Shown here one piece after another: positions 33,200-42,529 of a DNA stretch of 64,000 nt. Each line of letters opens with the position of its first letter. The stretch's first letter is position 1. The DNA comes from Xanthobacter oligotrophicus (GTDB lineage: Bacteria; Pseudomonadota; Alphaproteobacteria; Rhizobiales; Xanthobacteraceae), in NCBI RefSeq assembly GCF_008364685.1, contig NZ_VTTL01000007.1, positions 186,001-250,000 on the forward strand, given 5' to 3'. Made by a program: the position numbers and the translations under genes. Below the pieces are notes generated by a model. It was not told the origin of the DNA. It did no database searches and saw nothing but the letters and a program-made list of their open reading frames with translations.

Positions 33200-34420
33200 T
33201 CAATCGTTGAAGAGCGCGGTCTGCTCGGGGGCCGGGGCCTCGCCCGCGGCCTGCTCGGTCGTGCCCTCGGCGCGGGTGCGGAAGCGGCGGCGACGGCCGC
33301 GACGGGCATCCGTGCCTTCGGTCGCCTCGGCGGCCTCAGGGGCTTCGGCGGCCTCCTCGCGGGGAGGCTCGACCCGCGCGGGCTCGGCGCGGACGGGCTC
33401 AGGGCGGGGCGGCTCGGCGCGGGCGACTTCCGCCCGGGGGGCCTCGGCCTTCGGCGTCTCTACGCGGGGCGCCTCCACCCGGGGCGCCTCGGCGCGGGGC
33501 TCCGCGCGCTCCTTGGCGATGGCGGGGGAGCCGGTGATGAAGGACGGCAAGCCGAGATCCTGCTCCTCCTCCCGCTGGGGGCGGGGGGCGCGGGGCGCCT
33601 CGGCCTCCTCGCTGCGGGGGACGCGCGCGGCGCGCGGCGTGAAGCCCTCGCCGCTCTCGTCGCGGTTGCGGCGGCGGAACTCACGCGGTGCGCGATCCTC
33701 ACGGGGTTCACGCTGCTCGCGGGGCGCGCGATCTTCGCGGGGTGCCCGGTCTTCGCGGGGCTCGCGCTGCTCGCGGGAGTCCCGCTGCTCAAGAGGCGCG
33801 CGATCGTCGCGCGGTTCCCGCTGCTCGCGGAAGTCGCGCTGCTCGCGGGGGGCCCGCTGCTCGCGCGGTTCGCGCTGGTCCCGCTGCTCGCGGGCCTCGC
33901 GCTGCTCCCTTGGCTGGTAGCCTTCGCCGCTGTCGTCGTCGCGGTTGCGGCGGTAATTGCCCTGGCGATTGTCGCGCTGACCGCGATCGTCGCCCCGGTT
34001 ATCGCGATTGCTGTCGCGGTTCTCACGCGCCTCACGGGGCTGATAGGGCTGCTCGCCACGGTTGAAGGCCGGCTGCGGCGCATCGAGGGCGCCCACATCG
34101 TCCGTGTCCTCGTCGTCCATCTCGTCGTCGCGGCCGAAGCCGGGCGGGGGCGCGAACTGGCCCTGGAGCGAGGCGATGAGGCGCAGATAATGCTCGGCGT
34201 GCTGGAAATAATTCTCAGCGGCCACGTGATCTCCGGACGACTGGGCGTCGCGGGCGAGCTGCTGGTATTTCTCCGCGATGTGGTGGGCGGTTCCACGCAC
34301 CTTCGTGTCCGGGCCGTTCGATTCGTAGACCCGTGTCAGAGGGTTCGAGCTGCGCCGGTTGCCGTTGCCGTTGTTGTTGTTACGGCCGCGCATGCGCTGC
34401 TTCTGCTGACCATTTCTCAT
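33200..34420 (-). CDS. DUF4167 domain protein with long charged repeat tail
   Basis: A 406-residue protein. The conserved domain is N-terminal (MRNGQQKQRMRGRNNNN, then NPLTRVYESNGPDTKVRGTA and AENYFQHAEHYLRLIA). About 300 residues of low-complexity sequence follow, rich in Arg, Glu, Gln and Pro, with imperfect repeats such as REQREPREDRAPRE (DNA about 33690-33910). Its basic, disordered nature suggests RNA binding. It lies beside prmC-prfA-ptsP-lysC, as in most Hyphomicrobiales. An upstream TTG start is less likely than the ATG at 34420. Confidence 0.88.
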   Translation of the reverse strand: MRNGQQKQRMRGRNNNNGNGNRRSSNPLTRVYESNGPDTKVRGTAHHIAEKYQQLARDAQSSGDHVAAENYFQHAEHYLRLIASLQGQFAPPPGFGRDDEMDDEDTDDVGALDAPQPAFNRGEQPYQPREARENRDSNRDNRGDDRGQRDNRQGNYRRNRDDDSGEGYQPREQREAREQRDQREPREQRAPREQRDFREQREPRDDRAPLEQRDSREQREPREDRAPREDRAPREQREPREDRAPREFRRRNRDESGEGFTPRAARVPRSEEAEAPRAPRPQREEEQDLGLPSFITGSPAIAKERAEPRAEAPRVEAPRVETPKAEAPRAEVARAEPPRPEPVRAEPARVEPPREEAAEAPEAAEATEGTDARRGRRRRFRTRAEGTTEQAAGEAPAPEQTALFND

Positions 34421-34972
34421 GTGGATCAATCTCTACTCGCCCCGGCGTTCACGCCGCCGTCTGCGCCCGGTCGCCATGCGCCGGTGAACTTCGCAACACG
34501 CCCGATGGTTGGTCCGGGCGGCGCACGCCAGGATGCGCGCTGTTCCGCTTTCGCAGGCCAAGAACGTCAGCTTCGCGAGCCGCCTGCGCCGGCATTCGCG
34601 CTGGTCTGAAATTACGATCGTTCGTTAAGTCAGGATCTGTCCGATCATCGAGCCCCGTCCCGTGCCCCCCAGCACGGCCGCCGTTACACGATACGCTGCC
34701 GAGCCATCCGGCCCGCGCGCGCTCAACACCGTGAAACGATCTCACCGCCGGATGCTGGAATGTGCGCAGCATGCGCGCGCATCATCCCACCGCATCCATA
34801 GCGCCCGAAACATCTGCCTGAGATTTCGGAAGCCCGCATCAGCCCCTTGGGCCAACGCCTCGGTTCGATTCCTGAGGTAGACACTAGCCATTTCCCTCCC
34901 AGGTTCCAAGCGGTTTTTTCTCAGTTTGCGCGCCGCTTGCCTTGGGGCGCCGCCACTTGCCGGTCCTGGACC
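34421..34972. other. 552-bp intergenic region upstream of the DUF4167 gene
   Basis: I see no supportable gene in this stretch. The promoter of the DUF4167 gene should lie near 34430-34650 on the minus strand. A TTCGATTC segment near 34865 resembles a tRNA T-loop, but no cloverleaf fits around it. Short frames on both strands are not convincing. Confidence 0.5.
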
Positions 34973-35833
34973 CTAGCTGCGGCGGGCAAGAAGGGCCCTG
35001 GGGATGCCCGAAAGATCGCGCCGCGCGGGACCGGCCACCTCAAGTCCCGCCCCTGCAACCAGCGCCGCCACGGCCGGTTCCTGTCCCGCGCCCAGCTCCA
35101 GCACGGCGATGCCGCCGGGACGCACGAGGCGCGGCAGGTCGGCGGCGATGGCGCCATAGGCGAGGAGGCCGTCCGCCCCCGCCTCCAGCGCCAGGTGCGG
35201 GTCGTGCAGGCGGACCTCGTCGGGCAGCTCCAGCATGGCGGAAGAGGTGATGTAGGGCGGGTTGGAGACCACGAGGTCGAAGCCGCCGGCCAGCGCCGTT
35301 CCCCAGTCGCTGACCACCACATGGGCGCGCCCGCCGAGGCCGTTACGCGCGAGGTTGGCGCGCGCGGTCAGGGCCGCGCCCTCGGAGCGGTCCACGGCGA
35401 TGCCGGTGGCGTTGGGATACTCCACCAGCAAGGCGGCGAGGATCGCGCCCGTGCCGGTCCCAAGATCGAGGATCAGGAGCGGGGCGTTTCGGTCGGGCAA
35501 TTCGGCGAGGGCCGCCTCCACCAGGGTCTCGGTGTCGGGGCGGGGCACCAAAGTGTCGGGGGAGAGGTGAAGGTCGAGGCTCCAGAACTCCCGCCGGCCG
35601 CGAATGCGCGCCACCGGCTCGCCCTTAGCGCGCCGCTCCGTGAAGGCGCGCGCCGTCGCCTCCGCCTCGGGCGGGACGGGCGCATCGGCGCGCAGCAGCA
35701 GGTCGCCTGGCGCGCAGCCGAGTGCCTGAGCCAGCAGCAGGCGGGCATCCAGGTCTGGCGTCTCAACCCCAGCTGCGGCGAGGGCAGTCGCCATCTGCCG
35801 CCGCAGGGCGCCGATGGTCAGGGCTTCAGCCAT
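34973..35833 (-). CDS. prmC: Release factor glutamine methyltransferase
   Basis: A 286-residue SAM-dependent enzyme that methylates the glutamine of the GGQ motif in release factors. An N-terminal helical domain (LDARLLLAQALGCAPGDLLL) precedes the methyltransferase core with LDLGTGTGAILAALL and the catalytic VVSNPPYI. The prfA gene is 37 bp upstream on the same strand, so the enzyme and its substrate are encoded together. Start ATG at 35833; length is normal. Confidence 0.95.
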   Translation of the reverse strand: MAEALTIGALRRQMATALAAAGVETPDLDARLLLAQALGCAPGDLLLRADAPVPPEAEATARAFTERRAKGEPVARIRGRREFWSLDLHLSPDTLVPRPDTETLVEAALAELPDRNAPLLILDLGTGTGAILAALLVEYPNATGIAVDRSEGAALTARANLARNGLGGRAHVVVSDWGTALAGGFDLVVSNPPYITSSAMLELPDEVRLHDPHLALEAGADGLLAYGAIAADLPRLVRPGGIAVLELGAGQEPAVAALVAGAGLEVAGPARRDLSGIPRALLARRS

Positions 35834-35870
35834 AAGCGACGCCCCAGCCCACGCCTCTCCTGCCCACGGC

Positions 35871-36953
<1,083 letters not shown>

Positions 36954-36962
36954 GGGTCTCGG

Positions 36963-37005
36963 GCGTTTTCCGCAAGGGTGAAGCCGGTTTGCGTCCAGAA
37001 AACGC
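36963..37005. repeat. Dispersed hairpin repeat, family B, copy 2
   Basis: GCGTTTTC and GAAAACGC arms enclose a GCCGGTTTGCG-like middle, the same plan as 23260-23305 but more diverged inside. It fills most of the gap between ptsP and prfA. Confidence 0.6.
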
Positions 37006-37031
37006 GGTGGGGGCGGCCGTTTGGGCGCGCC

Positions 37032-39299
37032 CTAAATGGGCAGCCCGCTCGCCTTGGCGAAAGCTGCGAGCGCGGCGCGCGGGTCGGCCATGCCGCTCTT
37101 GTCCTCCAGCAGGGGCAGCAGCACCTTGCGGGCGGCGGAGACATCCAGCTCCAGCATCATGGCCTTCACCGGGCCGATGGAGGCCGGCGACACCGACAGT
37201 GCCCGGTAACCCAGTGCGGCCAGCGCCACCGCTTCCAGCGGCCGCGACGCCAGCTCCCCGCACAGGGTCACCGGCTTGCCGTGGCGCTGGCCGGCTTCCG
37301 CCACCAGGCGGAATGCCCGCAGGGCTGGCGGCGACAAGGGATCGAAGCGGTCCGCCACCCGCACGTTGGAGCGGTCCGCCGCATAGAGGAACTGGACCAG
37401 ATCGTTGGAGCCCACCGAGAGGAAGTCGGCGCGGGAGAGGATCTCGTCCAGCTGGAACAGCAAAGACGGCACCTCCACCATGGCGCCCACATAGACCTTC
37501 TCGGGCAGGCCGTGGCCGTGCTTGCGCAGATGAGTCAGCTCGCGCTCGACGATGGCGCGGGCGCGGTCGAATTCCTCCACCGCCGCCACCATGGGGAACA
37601 TGATGCGCAGGTCGCGCCCGGCGCCGGCCCGCAGCAGGGCCCGCAGCTGGCTGCGGAGCAGGCCCGGCCGGTCCAGCCCGAGGCGGATGGCGCGCCAGCC
37701 CAGCGCCGGGTTTTCCTCCTCGACGGTCCGCATGTAGGGCAGCACCTTGTCGCCGCCGATGTCTAGGGTGCGGAAGGTGACGGGCTTTTCGCCGGCGGCA
37801 TCCAGCACTGCGCGATAGAGCTTCAGCTGCTCCGAGATGCGCGGGAAGGCCGAGGCGATCATGAATTGCAGCTCGGTGCGGAACAGGCCGATGCCCGCCG
37901 CGCCGGTCTCGCTCACATGGGGCAGGTCTACCAGCAGGCCGGCATTGAGGTGCAGCTCGATATGCACGCCGTCCTTGGTGACCGAGGGGCGGGTGCGCAG
38001 CGCGGCATACTGGGCCTGGCGGCGGGCGCGGAAGCGCACCTTCTCCGCATAGGCTTCCTCGACGTCGCCGGGCGGGCGCAGGTGCACTTCGCCGGCCTGC
38101 CCGTCCACGATCATGGGGTCGCCGGGATCGGCAAGGCCGGCCGCATTCTCCACCTGGCCCACGGCGGCGATGCCAAGCGCGCGGGCGACGATGGTCACAT
38201 GGCTGGTGGTGCCGCCTTCCTCCAGAACCAGGCCGCGAATGCGTGAACGGTCGTAGTCGAGCAGCGCCGCCGGGCTCATGTTGCGGGCGACGAGGATGGC
38301 GTTTTCCGGCAACGCCTCGCGCTCCGAGCTGCGATTGCGGCCGGTAAGCTCCCGCAGCAGGCGGTTGGCGAGGTCGTCGAGGTCGTGCAGGCGCTCGCGC
38401 AGATAGGGGTCGGAGGCGCGCATCATGCGGGCGCGGGTATCCGACTGCACCCGCTCCACCGCGCCCTCGGCGGTGAGGCCGGAGAGCACGGCCTCGCGCA
38501 TCTTGTGCATCCAGCCGCGGTCGTGGGCGAACATGCGGTAGGCTTCGAGGATGTCGCGGTGTTCGCCGGCCTTGGCGAGACCGTCGTCCTCCAGCATCAG
38601 ATCGATGGAATGCCGCAGCTTGCCGATGGCGGCGTCGAGGCGGGCGGTCTCCTTCACCACGTCGTCGGCGATGACGTTGGTGACCTTGATGCGCGGCTCG
38701 TGCAGCACCACGTGGCCGAGGCCGAGGCCATCCGCCAGCGCCACGCCCTTCAGGTGCAGGGGCCGGCGCACCGCCGGCTCGGCGCCGGGCTTGGCCAGCG
38801 CGGTCAGTTCCCCCGAGGCGATCATCTCCGCCAGCACCATGGCGGTGGTCTGGAGCGCCTCGATCTCCTCTTCCGTATAGGTGCGGCGGGCGCGGTTCTG
38901 CACCACCAGCACGCCCAGGGTGTTGCCGGCCCGCAGGATCGGCACGCCGAGGAAGGAGTTGTAGACCTCCTCGCCGGTTTCCGGGCGGTAGGAGAATTCC
39001 GGGTGGGCGTGGGCGTCCGAAAGCGCGAGGGATTCCGCCTCGCGCGCCACATGGCCGACCAGGCCCTCGTCCACGCGCATGACGGTCAGGTGAACCGCAT
39101 CCCGGTTCAGGCCTTCCGTTGCGTAGAGTTCGAGCGTCTGGTCGACGCGCAGCACATAGACCGAGCAGACCTCCGCCACCATGTTGGCGGCGATCAGCAC
39201 CACGATCTTGTCGAGGCGGTCCTGCGCGCTAACCTGTTCCGCCATCACCTCGCGGAGGCGGCGGAGCAACACGCGCGGACCGCCGAGCGCGCCACGCAT
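37032..39299 (-). CDS. ptsP: Phosphoenolpyruvate-protein phosphotransferase PtsP (EI-Ntr)
   Basis: A 755-residue enzyme I of the nitrogen PTS. An N-terminal GAF domain (about residues 20-160) senses nitrogen status, classically glutamine. The EI domain follows: the phospho-His is near residue 366 in GGTTSHVTIVARALGI, and the PEP-binding barrel has GIGLFRTELQFM, GWRAIRLGLDRPGLL and SVGSNDLVQFLYAADRSN. It passes phosphate to NPr and then EIIA-Ntr. The ATG at 39299 has a better-placed AAGGA than the one at 39308. lysC is 81 bp upstream. Confidence 0.95.
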   Translation of the reverse strand: MRGALGGPRVLLRRLREVMAEQVSAQDRLDKIVVLIAANMVAEVCSVYVLRVDQTLELYATEGLNRDAVHLTVMRVDEGLVGHVAREAESLALSDAHAHPEFSYRPETGEEVYNSFLGVPILRAGNTLGVLVVQNRARRTYTEEEIEALQTTAMVLAEMIASGELTALAKPGAEPAVRRPLHLKGVALADGLGLGHVVLHEPRIKVTNVIADDVVKETARLDAAIGKLRHSIDLMLEDDGLAKAGEHRDILEAYRMFAHDRGWMHKMREAVLSGLTAEGAVERVQSDTRARMMRASDPYLRERLHDLDDLANRLLRELTGRNRSSEREALPENAILVARNMSPAALLDYDRSRIRGLVLEEGGTTSHVTIVARALGIAAVGQVENAAGLADPGDPMIVDGQAGEVHLRPPGDVEEAYAEKVRFRARRQAQYAALRTRPSVTKDGVHIELHLNAGLLVDLPHVSETGAAGIGLFRTELQFMIASAFPRISEQLKLYRAVLDAAGEKPVTFRTLDIGGDKVLPYMRTVEEENPALGWRAIRLGLDRPGLLRSQLRALLRAGAGRDLRIMFPMVAAVEEFDRARAIVERELTHLRKHGHGLPEKVYVGAMVEVPSLLFQLDEILSRADFLSVGSNDLVQFLYAADRSNVRVADRFDPLSPPALRAFRLVAEAGQRHGKPVTLCGELASRPLEAVALAALGYRALSVSPASIGPVKAMMLELDVSAARKVLLPLLEDKSGMADPRAALAAFAKASGLPI

Positions 39300-39380
39300 C
39301 GGCCGCATCCTTAAATGTGGGCGGGTTTCAGGTGCCCGCAGGGCTCTTCGTCGAACGGCGCGCGCCCGCAGGTTCGCCCA

Positions 39381-40640
39381 TCAGCTGTCCAGCCCGTATA
39401 GCGAATGGAGAGTCCGAACCGCAAGTTCGGTATATGCCGCATCGATCAGGAACGAGATCTTGATCTCCGAGGTGGTGATGGCCCGGATGTTGATTCCCTT
39501 GCCCGCCAGCGCCTGGAACGCCTGCGCCGCCACGCCGGCGTGGGAGCGCATGCCGATGCCGATGACCGACACCTTGGTCACGTCGGCAGCGCCTTCCACC
39601 ACCTGATGGGCGATCGTGTCCCGGGCCTTCTCGATCACCGCCTTGGCGCGCTCGAAATCGGCGGTGGGGACGGTGAAGGTGATGTCGGTGAAGCCGTCGG
39701 CGGACACGTTCTGCACGATCATGTCCACATTGATGTGGGCGTCGGCCAGCGGCCCGAACACGGCGGCGGCGATGCCCGGCTTGTCGGCGACCCGGCGGAT
39801 GGAAACCTGGGCTTCGTCCTTGGAGAAGGCGATGCCGGTGACCACCTGCGATTCCATCTGGTTTGCCACGATCTCCTCCTCGTCGCAGATGAGCGTTCCG
39901 GCCTTTTCCACGTTCGCCGTCTCGGGGGCGTCGGGATCCACAAGGCTCGAGCGCACGAAGGTGCGCACATTATGCACCATGGCAAGCTCCACCGAGCGCA
40001 CCTGCAGCACCTTGGCGCCCAGCGAGGCCATTTCCAGCATTTCCTCGAAGGCGATGCGGTCGAGGCGCCGGGCCTTGGGCACCACGCGCGGGTCGGTGGT
40101 GTAGACCCCGTCCACGTCGGTGTAGATGTCGCAGCGCTCGGCCTTCAGCGCCGCCGCCACCGCCACCGCCGAGGTGTCGGAGCCGCCGCGGCCCAGGGTG
40201 GTGAGGCGGCCGGTGGGCAGGTGAATGCCCTGGAAACCGGCGATCACCGCCACCTGGCCGCCGTCGATGGCGGCGCCGAGCGTGTCGCTGTCGATGTCGA
40301 GGATGCGGGCGGAGCCATGGGCGTCGTCGGTGGAGATGGGCAGCTGCCAGCCCTGCCAGGAGCGGGCCGACAGGCCCATTTCCTGGAGCACGATGGCCAG
40401 GAGTCCGCTGGTGACCTGCTCGCCGGAGGCGACCACCGCGTCATATTCGCGCGGGTCGTAAAGGGCGGAGGCATCCTTGCACCAGCCGACCAGTTCGTTG
40501 GTCTTGCCCGACATGGCGGAGACCACTACTGCCACCTGGTAGCCGGCCGCGACCTCGCGCTTCACATGGCGCGCCACATTGCGGATGCGCTCGATATTGG
40601 CGACCGAGGTGCCGCCGAACTTCATCACCAGCCGAGCCAT
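39381..40640 (-). CDS. lysC: Aspartate kinase
   Basis: A 419-residue aspartokinase catalysing the first step to lysine, threonine and methionine. The kinase domain starts MKFGGTSVANIERI and includes TTLGRGGSDTSAVAVAAAL. Two C-terminal ACT domains (VSIRRVADKPGIAAAVFGPL, KVSVIGIGMRSHAGVAAQAF) give feedback control. The length is that of the monofunctional, two-ACT type found with ptsP in alphaproteobacteria. It is divergent from the HIT gene across 416 bp. Confidence 0.97.
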   Translation of the reverse strand: MARLVMKFGGTSVANIERIRNVARHVKREVAAGYQVAVVVSAMSGKTNELVGWCKDASALYDPREYDAVVASGEQVTSGLLAIVLQEMGLSARSWQGWQLPISTDDAHGSARILDIDSDTLGAAIDGGQVAVIAGFQGIHLPTGRLTTLGRGGSDTSAVAVAAALKAERCDIYTDVDGVYTTDPRVVPKARRLDRIAFEEMLEMASLGAKVLQVRSVELAMVHNVRTFVRSSLVDPDAPETANVEKAGTLICDEEEIVANQMESQVVTGIAFSKDEAQVSIRRVADKPGIAAAVFGPLADAHINVDMIVQNVSADGFTDITFTVPTADFERAKAVIEKARDTIAHQVVEGAADVTKVSVIGIGMRSHAGVAAQAFQALAGKGINIRAITTSEIKISFLIDAAYTELAVRTLHSLYGLDS

Positions 40641-41056
40641 CGCTCGTGCCTTTCTTCGCCTGGAAAACGGATGGGAAACGTCTCTGAGTCGCCCGCGCGG
40701 CGGCGGGCCGGGGTCAGGGACGCATCATTTTCGCCGGCGCGCCGCACCGAGGCGCCCTTGGGCGCGCAGGTCGAGGCGGGTCAATTGGGCCGAGCGAAAC
40801 ATCCCGAAAGTCCTCCCGCGCGGGTTCGATCTTGAGGCGCGCGGTGTGATTGCGCGCCTCCATAGCGGCAAGTGCGGGCCGGGGCAACCGGGCTAGGTTA
40901 AGTCCGGTGCCATTCCAATGGGGGCCGGGCCCCAGGCCTTGCTGGCCGCGGCGGCTTGCGTCATGACACGCTCCCATCGCGCCCCTCTGCTCCCAAAGCA
41001 GATGCGCTACGCGGTGAAACGCCACCGCCCTTGCTTCGCCTCCGGTGATCCCCGCC
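40641..41056. other. 416-bp intergenic region between lysC and the HIT gene
   Basis: This divergent region should carry the lysC promoter (minus) and that of the HIT gene (plus). I see no gene, strong hairpin or recognisable riboswitch. Short GC-rich frames are present but have no family features. Confidence 0.5.
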
Positions 41057-41479
41057 ATGACCGCCTCCGCTGCCTTTCAGCTCGATCCGCGCCTTGAGGC
41101 CGATGGTCCCCATGCCGGCGACCTGCCGCTGTGCCACGTGCGGCTCGTGGATGATGCCCGCTTCTTCTGGGTGGTTCTGGTGCCGCGCCGGGCCGGCCTT
41201 GTGGAGATCATCGACCTCCCCGCCGCCGACCGCCTCATCCTCATGGAGGAGATCGCCGCCGCCAGTGCGGCGGTAAAGGCGGCATCGGGCTGTGCCAAGC
41301 TGAACGTCGCGGCGCTGGGCAACCTGGTGTCCCAGCTGCACGTGCACGTGGTGGGCCGCAATGTCGGCGACGCCGCGTGGCCGGGACCGGTCTTCGGCGC
41401 CGGAACGCGGGTGCCGCTGTCGCAGGGGGATCGGGCTGCGCGCCTTGTCGCCCTGCGCGACCGGATGGCTTTGGCCTGA
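41057..41479 (+). CDS. HIT-family nucleotide hydrolase-like protein
   Basis: A 140-residue histidine-triad protein. The motif is QLHVHVVGR (His-x-His, third position Val-Gly-Arg rather than His), preceded by LNVAALGNLVSQ. The N-terminal half has LPLCHVRLVDDARFFWVVLV. HIT proteins split nucleotide phosphoramidates or adenylates; the incomplete triad is common in the alphaproteobacterial HIT-domain group. I chose ATG 41057; a GTG 12 bp earlier is possible. A nudC-like Nudix gene follows by 102 bp. Confidence 0.88.
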   Translation: MTASAAFQLDPRLEADGPHAGDLPLCHVRLVDDARFFWVVLVPRRAGLVEIIDLPAADRLILMEEIAAASAAVKAASGCAKLNVAALGNLVSQLHVHVVGRNVGDAAWPGPVFGAGTRVPLSQGDRAARLVALRDRMALA

Positions 41480-41581
41480 CCCAACGGCAGTGGTGGTGCG
41501 ACCTTGCCTCCGGGCCGCCTGCGTGCGACGGTCGCCGCCGGCCGCACAGGCGGCTGTCCTGCCGGAAATCAGCGCCTTTCC

Positions 41582-42529
41582 ATGTCCGTCCTTTCCCGTC
41601 CTGAACTCGGCGCCTGGCCGGACCTCGGCTATGTCGGAAGCGTGCTCGACCGGGCCGCACACCTGCGCCCCGCTGCCTGCGAGCCCTCTGGCGCTCTCCT
41701 TTCCGATACCGCTGCGGGCTTCTACCTGCTGGGTGGTGAGCTGGTAGCGCTCAAGGGCGATGGACCGGTCTTCGATCCGCTGTTTTCCCGCGCCGAGGCG
41801 CAGGCGCAAGGACGGGGCGAGCCGCTCTTCCTCGGCCTCGACAATGGCGCGCCGCGCTTTGCCCAGGCTTTCGATCCGGGCCTCAGGGAAGAGCTGGAAG
41901 GGCAGGGGCTGAAGGTCACGGACCTGCGCTCCATCGCCGTGGGTGGGCTGGTGCTGCCGCGCCACCTTCCCCCCATCGCCTGCGGCAAGGCGCTGTTCGG
42001 CTGGCACGGCCGGCACGGCTTCTGCGCCAATTGCGGCACCGCCTCGCGCATCCTCGATGCCGGCTGGCGGCGCGATTGCCCCTCCTGCGGGGCGCAGCAT
42101 TTCCCGCGCACCGATCCGGTGGTGATCATGCTGACGGCGGCGGGCGACAAGTGCCTCATGGGCCGCCAGCCGCATTTCGCACCGGGCATGTGGTCCTGCC
42201 TTGCCGGCTTCGTGGAGCCGGGTGAGACCATCGAGGAGGCGGTGCGCCGCGAGACGCTGGAGGAGGCGGGCATCGCCACCGGCCGCGTGACCTACCGCTC
42301 CTGCCAGCCCTGGCCCTTCCCCATGTCGCTGATGATCGGCTGCCTTGCGCAAGCCACGAGCCACGACATCGTCATCGATCGCAACGAGCTGGAGGATGCC
42401 CGCTGGTTCGATCGGGACGAGGCGGCCCTGATGCTCGCGCGCACCCATCCCGACGGCCTGTTCGTGCCGCCACCCATCGCCATCGCCCATCACCTCATTC
42501 GCGCCTTCGTCGAAGGCTTCGATGCTTGA
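41582..42529 (+). CDS. nudC: NAD(+) diphosphatase (NADH pyrophosphatase / RNA deNADding)
   Basis: A 315-residue NudC. It has a zinc ribbon with four cysteines (FCANCGTASRI and RDCPSCGAQHF), a complete Nudix box (GFVEPGETIEEAVRRETLEE then AGI), and the diagnostic NADH motif SCQPWPFPMSLMIG. NudC hydrolyses NAD(H) and removes NAD caps from RNA. The ATG at 41582 gives the family length. Its last eight bases overlap the start of the permease gene, so the two are coupled. Confidence 0.95.
   Translation: MSVLSRPELGAWPDLGYVGSVLDRAAHLRPAACEPSGALLSDTAAGFYLLGGELVALKGDGPVFDPLFSRAEAQAQGRGEPLFLGLDNGAPRFAQAFDPGLREELEGQGLKVTDLRSIAVGGLVLPRHLPPIACGKALFGWHGRHGFCANCGTASRILDAGWRRDCPSCGAQHFPRTDPVVIMLTAAGDKCLMGRQPHFAPGMWSCLAGFVEPGETIEEAVRRETLEEAGIATGRVTYRSCQPWPFPMSLMIGCLAQATSHDIVIDRNELEDARWFDRDEAALMLARTHPDGLFVPPPIAIAHHLIRAFVEGFDA

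Noticed and set aside
33690-33912. Regular short repeats that could suggest a CRISPR array
   Set aside because: Units are contiguous, imperfect and in frame inside a coding sequence, with no spacers and no cas genes.
33170-34609. Plus-strand open frame of 479 codons across the DUF4167 gene
   Set aside because: It begins at the terminator's edge and mirrors the repetitive DUF4167 coding sequence; apparent hydrophobic stretches come from the antisense of Arg/Glu repeats.
34855-34885. T-loop-like GGTTCGATTCC segment suggesting a tRNA gene
   Set aside because: No acceptor stem, D-arm or anticodon arm can be fitted in the preceding 60 bases, and the T-stem is imperfect.
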